From Halorutilus salinus (GTDB lineage: Archaea > Halobacteriota > Halobacteria > Halobacteriales > Halorutilaceae), in the NCBI RefSeq assembly GCF_026242195.1, contig NZ_RKLV01000004.1, forward strand, positions 144,075 to 208,074: a stretch of 64,000 nucleotides of DNA, given 5' to 3'. The notes under the pieces were generated by a model. The model did not search any database, was not told the origin of the DNA, and saw nothing but the letters and a program-made list of their open reading frames with translations. The translations under genes were made by a program, and so were the position numbers. Below, piece after piece: positions 61,260-64,000 of the stretch (positions within the stretch are counted from its first letter, which is position 1; each line of letters opens with the position of its first letter).

Positions 61260-61959
61260 GACGCGTCAGGAGCGAACGCGTCTCTACGCCGCACTCCTCG
61301 GTGAAGTCACACGGTTCGCACTTCGATCTGTCGTCGGTACGCGCCGGAGGTACGCCGTCCTCTATATCTTCGAGCGTCTCTAACGCCCTTCCGAGGGCGC
61401 GTTCGTCGTCCCTGCCGATCTCTACCTCGCGTAGAGCGCCGACGCGCGGGTACTCGACGACGACGCGCTCCACCTCACCGACGGTAGAGGCGAGACGGTT
61501 TACCGCCGTCGCCTCAACGCGTTCCGACGACCAGACGCCGCGCGCGGGCGGTTCGCCCGTCTTGACCAACGAGACCGTGACGCCTTCCTCACCGAAAGAC
61601 AGCTTGTCGACCGTGCCGCGTAACCGCTCGCCTTCGACGTACCTCTCCTCCCTGTCGGGTCGCGCGACGGCGTTCCAGACCGACGGTCTTCCGTCACGTA
61701 CCTCGCGGAGCGCGTCACTGACGTCGGTTAGGTCGAGAGACACGTCGACGCCCGCTGTTTCACGCGCACGTCGCACCGCGTCGTCGGGCGACCCCACGAC
61801 GGTCGGGTACAGGTACGCAACCTCACGTAGTAGGCGTGTCTCCGGCGAAGGAATGTGGCACGCCTCGCGCCGTGACTCGTAGTACGCCTGTCTGCCGCAG
61901 TAGACGGCGTTCCGAACGCGTGAGATATGGAACACGGACGAATGTCGTGCCCGCGCCAC
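61240..61959 (-). CDS. Solo Cas4/Dna2-like PD-(D/E)XK nuclease with four-Cys cluster
   Basis: The protein has 239 aa from a GTG. AVYCGRQAYYESRR near the N-terminus and KCEPCDFTEECG near the C-terminus give the four Cys of a Cas4-type Fe-S cluster. The central part has the nuclease-like strand pattern (LRGTVDKLSF, then VSLVKTGEPP), though the catalytic ExK is not obvious and VSLVKTG may be a variant. No CRISPR array or other cas gene is in the window, so it is a stand-alone form. Confidence 0.75.
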   Translation of the reverse strand: MARARHSSVFHISRVRNAVYCGRQAYYESRREACHIPSPETRLLREVAYLYPTVVGSPDDAVRRARETAGVDVSLDLTDVSDALREVRDGRPSVWNAVARPDREERYVEGERLRGTVDKLSFGEEGVTVSLVKTGEPPARGVWSSERVEATAVNRLASTVGEVERVVVEYPRVGALREVEIGRDDERALGRALETLEDIEDGVPPARTDDRSKCEPCDFTEECGVETRSLLTRLRDRFG

Positions 61960-62036
61960 AAACGGTTTACGCCCACACGGCGCGGTCGCTCTCGCTCCCG
62001 CAACCCCGACGAACCGTACGAAGAGGTACCGACAGG

Positions 62037-62045
62037 CTTATTTTA
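62037..62045 (+). promoter_or_regulatory. TATA box for tRNA-Gly
   Basis: CTTATTTTA is centred about 28 nt before the first base of the tRNA. Confidence 0.6.
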
Positions 62046-62068
62046 GGGTCGCGGCAACAAGACAACGC

Positions 62069-62139
62069 GCGGCAGTGGTGTAGTGGTATCACATGGCCTT
62101 GCCAAGGCCATAACCCGGGTTCGAGTCCCGGCTGCCGCA
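62069..62139 (+). tRNA. tRNA-Gly(GCC)
   Basis: The acceptor arms are GCGGCAG and CTGCCGC with discriminator A. Anticodon stem TGGCC/GGCCA encloses TTGCCAA, so the anticodon is GCC. The T-arm is CCGGG-TTCGAGT-CCCGG. It is 71 nt with no intron and no encoded CCA. Its 3' end is copied downstream. Confidence 0.95.
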
Positions 62140-62345
62140 AGACCCCGTCTTACGTGCCCGCAAATCTCGGATTTGCGAATGCCGCATGAGGAACGTAGTG
62201 ACGAATGCGCAACGGGACTTGAGCAGAGAGTGACCTAAGGGAACGACCGTGTTCGAGTCCCGGCTGTTGCAAGACCCTGTCTTGCATACACGTAAATCTC
62301 CGATTTACGAATGCCGCAAGACCCCGTCTTGAGTGCCCTGCGAAC
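62140..62345 (+). repeat. Hairpin-unit array and duplicated tRNA-Gly 3' end
   Basis: The last 21 nt of the tRNA (62119-62139) recur at 62251-62271 with two mismatches, and its last 7 nt (TGCCGCA) at 62180-62186 and 62312-62318. Two 47-nt units (62133-62179 and 62265-62311) each hold AAGAC-N3-GTCTT followed by an AAATC-N3-GATTT hairpin with different flanks (CGCAAATC/GATTTGCG; GTAAATC/GATTTAC). A longer unit in between contains AGAGAGTGAC and ACGACCGTG just before the copied tail. A third AAGACCCCGTCTT follows. From 62346 to 62468 I see only the promoter of the next gene. Confidence 0.8.
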
Positions 62346-62406
62346 CAGGGAACCTACGAACAGTGTTAAGTCTTTCCTTCCCAAACCTACACTCTTGCAA
62401 ACAAAA

Positions 62407-62414
62407 TCTTATAT
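62407..62414 (+). promoter_or_regulatory. TATA box for the HalX response regulator
   Basis: CTTATATA, within AAAATCTTATATATCTAC, lies about 60 nt before the TTG start. A GGGGGGAG motif 5 nt upstream of the TTG would be the ribosome-binding site in the leader. Confidence 0.5.
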
Positions 62415-62468
62415 ATCTACGGCTTGTGTCTCCACCGTGAAACGTCCGAAAACGTGGGGGGAGCACGT

Positions 62469-63023
62469 TTGACGCGGAGTACGGTTATGATAGTCGACGA
62501 CGACCCCGGGGTTCTTGACACGTACTCGGCTTGGCTATCCGGTACGTACGACCTACTGACGGCGTCGGACGGCGAGGAGGCGCTCGACACGATGCACAAA
62601 GACGTGTCGGTCATTCTTCTTGACAGAAGGATGCCGGGTATATCCGGAATGGAGGTACTCGACGAGATACGCGACAGCGGCTACGATCCGCGCGTTGCGG
62701 TGGTGACCGCCGTCGAGCCTGAGTTCGAGGTCATCGGTATGGGGTTCGACGCCTACCTCGTAAAGCCCGTCACCAAGGACGAACTCACCGAGACGGTTGA
62801 AAAGCTACTCAAGAGGGTCGAGTACGGCGAGAAGCTCATCGAGTACCACTCGCTCGTCTCCAAGAAGGTACTTTTCGAAGGGAAGAAGACCGACGAGGAG
62901 CTGGCTAACAGCGACGAGTACGCACGCCTAAACGAACGCCTCGAACAGGTCGAGTCACGTGTCGACGAGATTTCGCGCGAGATGTCCGCCGACGGCTTCA
63001 AGTCCGTCGTCCGCGACATCTAG
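62469..63023 (+). CDS. HalX-domain response regulator
   Basis: The protein has 184 aa from the TTG at 62469, chosen because the ATG at 62487 would cut the first receiver strand and because a GGGGGGAG motif precedes the TTG. The receiver domain has VMIVDDDPG (acidic pocket), the phospho-Asp in VILLDRRMPG, and the Lys in YLVKPV. The C-terminal half is a HalX coiled region (LIEYHSLVSKKVLFEGKK, LNERLEQVESRVDEI). It receives phosphate from an unlinked histidine kinase; the output is unknown. It converges on the methyltransferase gene with a 4-nt overlap. Confidence 0.9.
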   Translation: MTRSTVMIVDDDPGVLDTYSAWLSGTYDLLTASDGEEALDTMHKDVSVILLDRRMPGISGMEVLDEIRDSGYDPRVAVVTAVEPEFEVIGMGFDAYLVKPVTKDELTETVEKLLKRVEYGEKLIEYHSLVSKKVLFEGKKTDEELANSDEYARLNERLEQVESRVDEISREMSADGFKSVVRDI

Positions 63024-63874
63024 GAACGCGAGTAGAAAAGACCGTGTACCCAGACGCCTTTCTCCAGCATCCTGTACTGCTGGTATGACGCGCTCAGATG
63101 CTTCATCTGTCTCTCCGAACGGATGCCGAGTATACGTAGGAGCTTTGCGACGGGGTACGTGACGAGCGTCAGAAGGTACATACGCCGCGCCGACGGATAG
63201 ACGCTTTCGTACTTGTCCTCGAACTCGGTATCTTGGAACCCCTCCTCGGCGAGCGCGTCGCGGAACTCGTCGACGGTCGACAGCGAAGGTGCCGCCATGC
63301 CTTCGAGCATCGCGTCGACGCCTTCGTTCTCGTCGTCGGTCATCTCGTCGCGCCCTTTTCCGAGGAAGCCGTCGGCGACCACGAGCACACCGTCGTCCTT
63401 GAGGACGCGTTTCGCCTCACGTAGGAATGAGTTCTCGTCGTCGGTGTGGCAGACGCTTTCGACAGCCCAGACGACATCGAAACTGTCGTCATCAAAAGGT
63501 ACGTCGGTGTAGTCGGCGACGTGGAACGAAACGTCCTCGACGCCGCGTTCCTCCGCGCCGAGACGCGCCTTCTCCACCTGCATCTCGTTTATGTTCACGC
63601 CGTCGACGCGCGCGCCGCGCTCCTGCGCCAACCAGACGGCGCTACCCCCAACGCCGCATCCCGCGTCGAGCACACGATCGCCTTCTGACACACCCGCGCG
63701 GTCTGCGACTACACGCGTCAGGTTGATAACGGCGTCCTCTAAGCTCTCGTGCTCGTCGTCGTGGTAGCCGTAATGCATCGAGAGATGGTCGTTGGTACCC
63801 CACATCATCGAGTAGTCGACTTGACACTCGTCGTAGTAGTCGTTGACCGTCTCCTGTACCTCTGAGGATGTCAT
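63020..63874 (-). CDS. Class I SAM-dependent methyltransferase
   Basis: The protein has 284 aa. Motif I is VLDAGCGVGGSAVWLA; further motifs are VNINEMQVEKAR, DDDSFDVVWAVES and LKDDGVLVVADGF. The N-terminus (YYDECQVDYSMMWGTND) and overall pattern resemble small-molecule methyltransferases of the tocopherol/sterol/sarcosine type. The substrate is not evident. The 3' end overlaps the HalX gene by 4 nt. After its start, 63875-64000 holds no supportable gene. Confidence 0.85.
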   Translation of the reverse strand: MTSSEVQETVNDYYDECQVDYSMMWGTNDHLSMHYGYHDDEHESLEDAVINLTRVVADRAGVSEGDRVLDAGCGVGGSAVWLAQERGARVDGVNINEMQVEKARLGAEERGVEDVSFHVADYTDVPFDDDSFDVVWAVESVCHTDDENSFLREAKRVLKDDGVLVVADGFLGKGRDEMTDDENEGVDAMLEGMAAPSLSTVDEFRDALAEEGFQDTEFEDKYESVYPSARRMYLLTLVTYPVAKLLRILGIRSERQMKHLSASYQQYRMLEKGVWVHGLFYSRS

Positions 63875-64000
63875 TACACGGGGTAGGTTCCTCGGAAAGT
63901 AGACGGTTTCGGTACCACCACGCGGCGGTGTTCAGATAAGGAATGAATGAAGAATGAGGCGTGGCGTTTTCTGAGTGCCTATGACAAAAAACGCACGCCT

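Noticed and set aside
63981..64000. Possible start of another gene (ATG ACA AAA AAC)
   Set aside because: Only six codons are visible before the window ends, with no promoter that I could support.

Overview
The window looks like a chromosomal segment of a halophilic archaeon of the class Halobacteria. The predicted proteins are strongly acidic. Genes are packed tightly, often with 4-nt ATGA overlaps. TATA-like boxes often lie about 25-30 nt before start codons, which implies leaderless mRNAs. Haloarchaeal or archaeal hallmark families are present: PriS with a GINS subunit, GatB and GatE, archaeal AdkA, CarS, a HalX response regulator, SAMP with a JAMM desampylase, Cys-type Thi4 and ADP-forming acyl-CoA synthetase. 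Ile codon ATA is used heavily, which is unusual for this class, so the genus is left open.

Layout. 1-9,430: Fe-alcohol dehydrogenase (cut by the window edge), a UbiA prenyltransferase with a START-like protein, coaBC, hpt, an M20 deacylase, purA with a Trm112-like protein, and photolyase. 9,430-9,880: tRNA-Pro(CGG) followed by an array of small hairpin units and a second copy of the tRNA 3' end. 9,880-18,900: JAMM protease with SAMP, an MBL hydrolase, a zinc-finger nuclease-like protein, gatE, a CDF transporter, carS-pyrE-HD hydrolase, and dcd carrying a 470-residue intein. 18,900-23,650: a retinal cluster (blh, crtY, microbial rhodopsin). The rhodopsin gene is split at helix F by a 2,010-bp IS200/IS605-type element (frameshifted tnpA, a ribbon-helix-helix protein, intact tnpB). 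23,690-44,200: acyl-CoA synthetase with a DRTGG protein, thi4, pheA, an HD hydrolase with a degenerate 3'-tail array, a RecA/KaiC-like pair, ferredoxin, FKBP, cutA, site-2 protease, a Toprim protein, aspartate kinase, a PLD-family protein, aroA, a DHH phosphoesterase and elp3. 44,230-47,770: a small defence-like patch with a broken type IIG-like restriction-modification gene (11-C tract) and a PemK/MazF-HTH toxin-antitoxin pair with a frameshifted toxin. 47,870-64,000: priS-GINS-usp, MscS, an SDR, gatB, dapA-dapB-dapF (diaminopimelate route to lysine), a DUF106 insertase with adkA, sua5, a solo Cas4-like nuclease, tRNA-Gly(GCC) with a second tail array, a HalX regulator and a methyltransferase.

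How the genes connect. CrtY makes beta-carotene, Blh cleaves it to retinal, and the rhodopsin would bind retinal, but the opsin is interrupted. Aspartate kinase, DapA, DapB, DapF and perhaps the M20 enzyme (as DapE) belong to lysine synthesis. GatB and GatE serve the indirect Asn/Gln-tRNA routes.

The most unusual observation is a family of small elements found at four places: after tRNA-Pro, after tRNA-Gly, after the HD-hydrolase gene at 29.5 kb, and inside the right-end hairpin of the IS. They share AAATC-N3-GATTT hairpins, or an AGAGAGTGAC / ACGACCGTG motif next to a GTTCRA sequence. At three of the four places the end of the host gene has been copied downstream.
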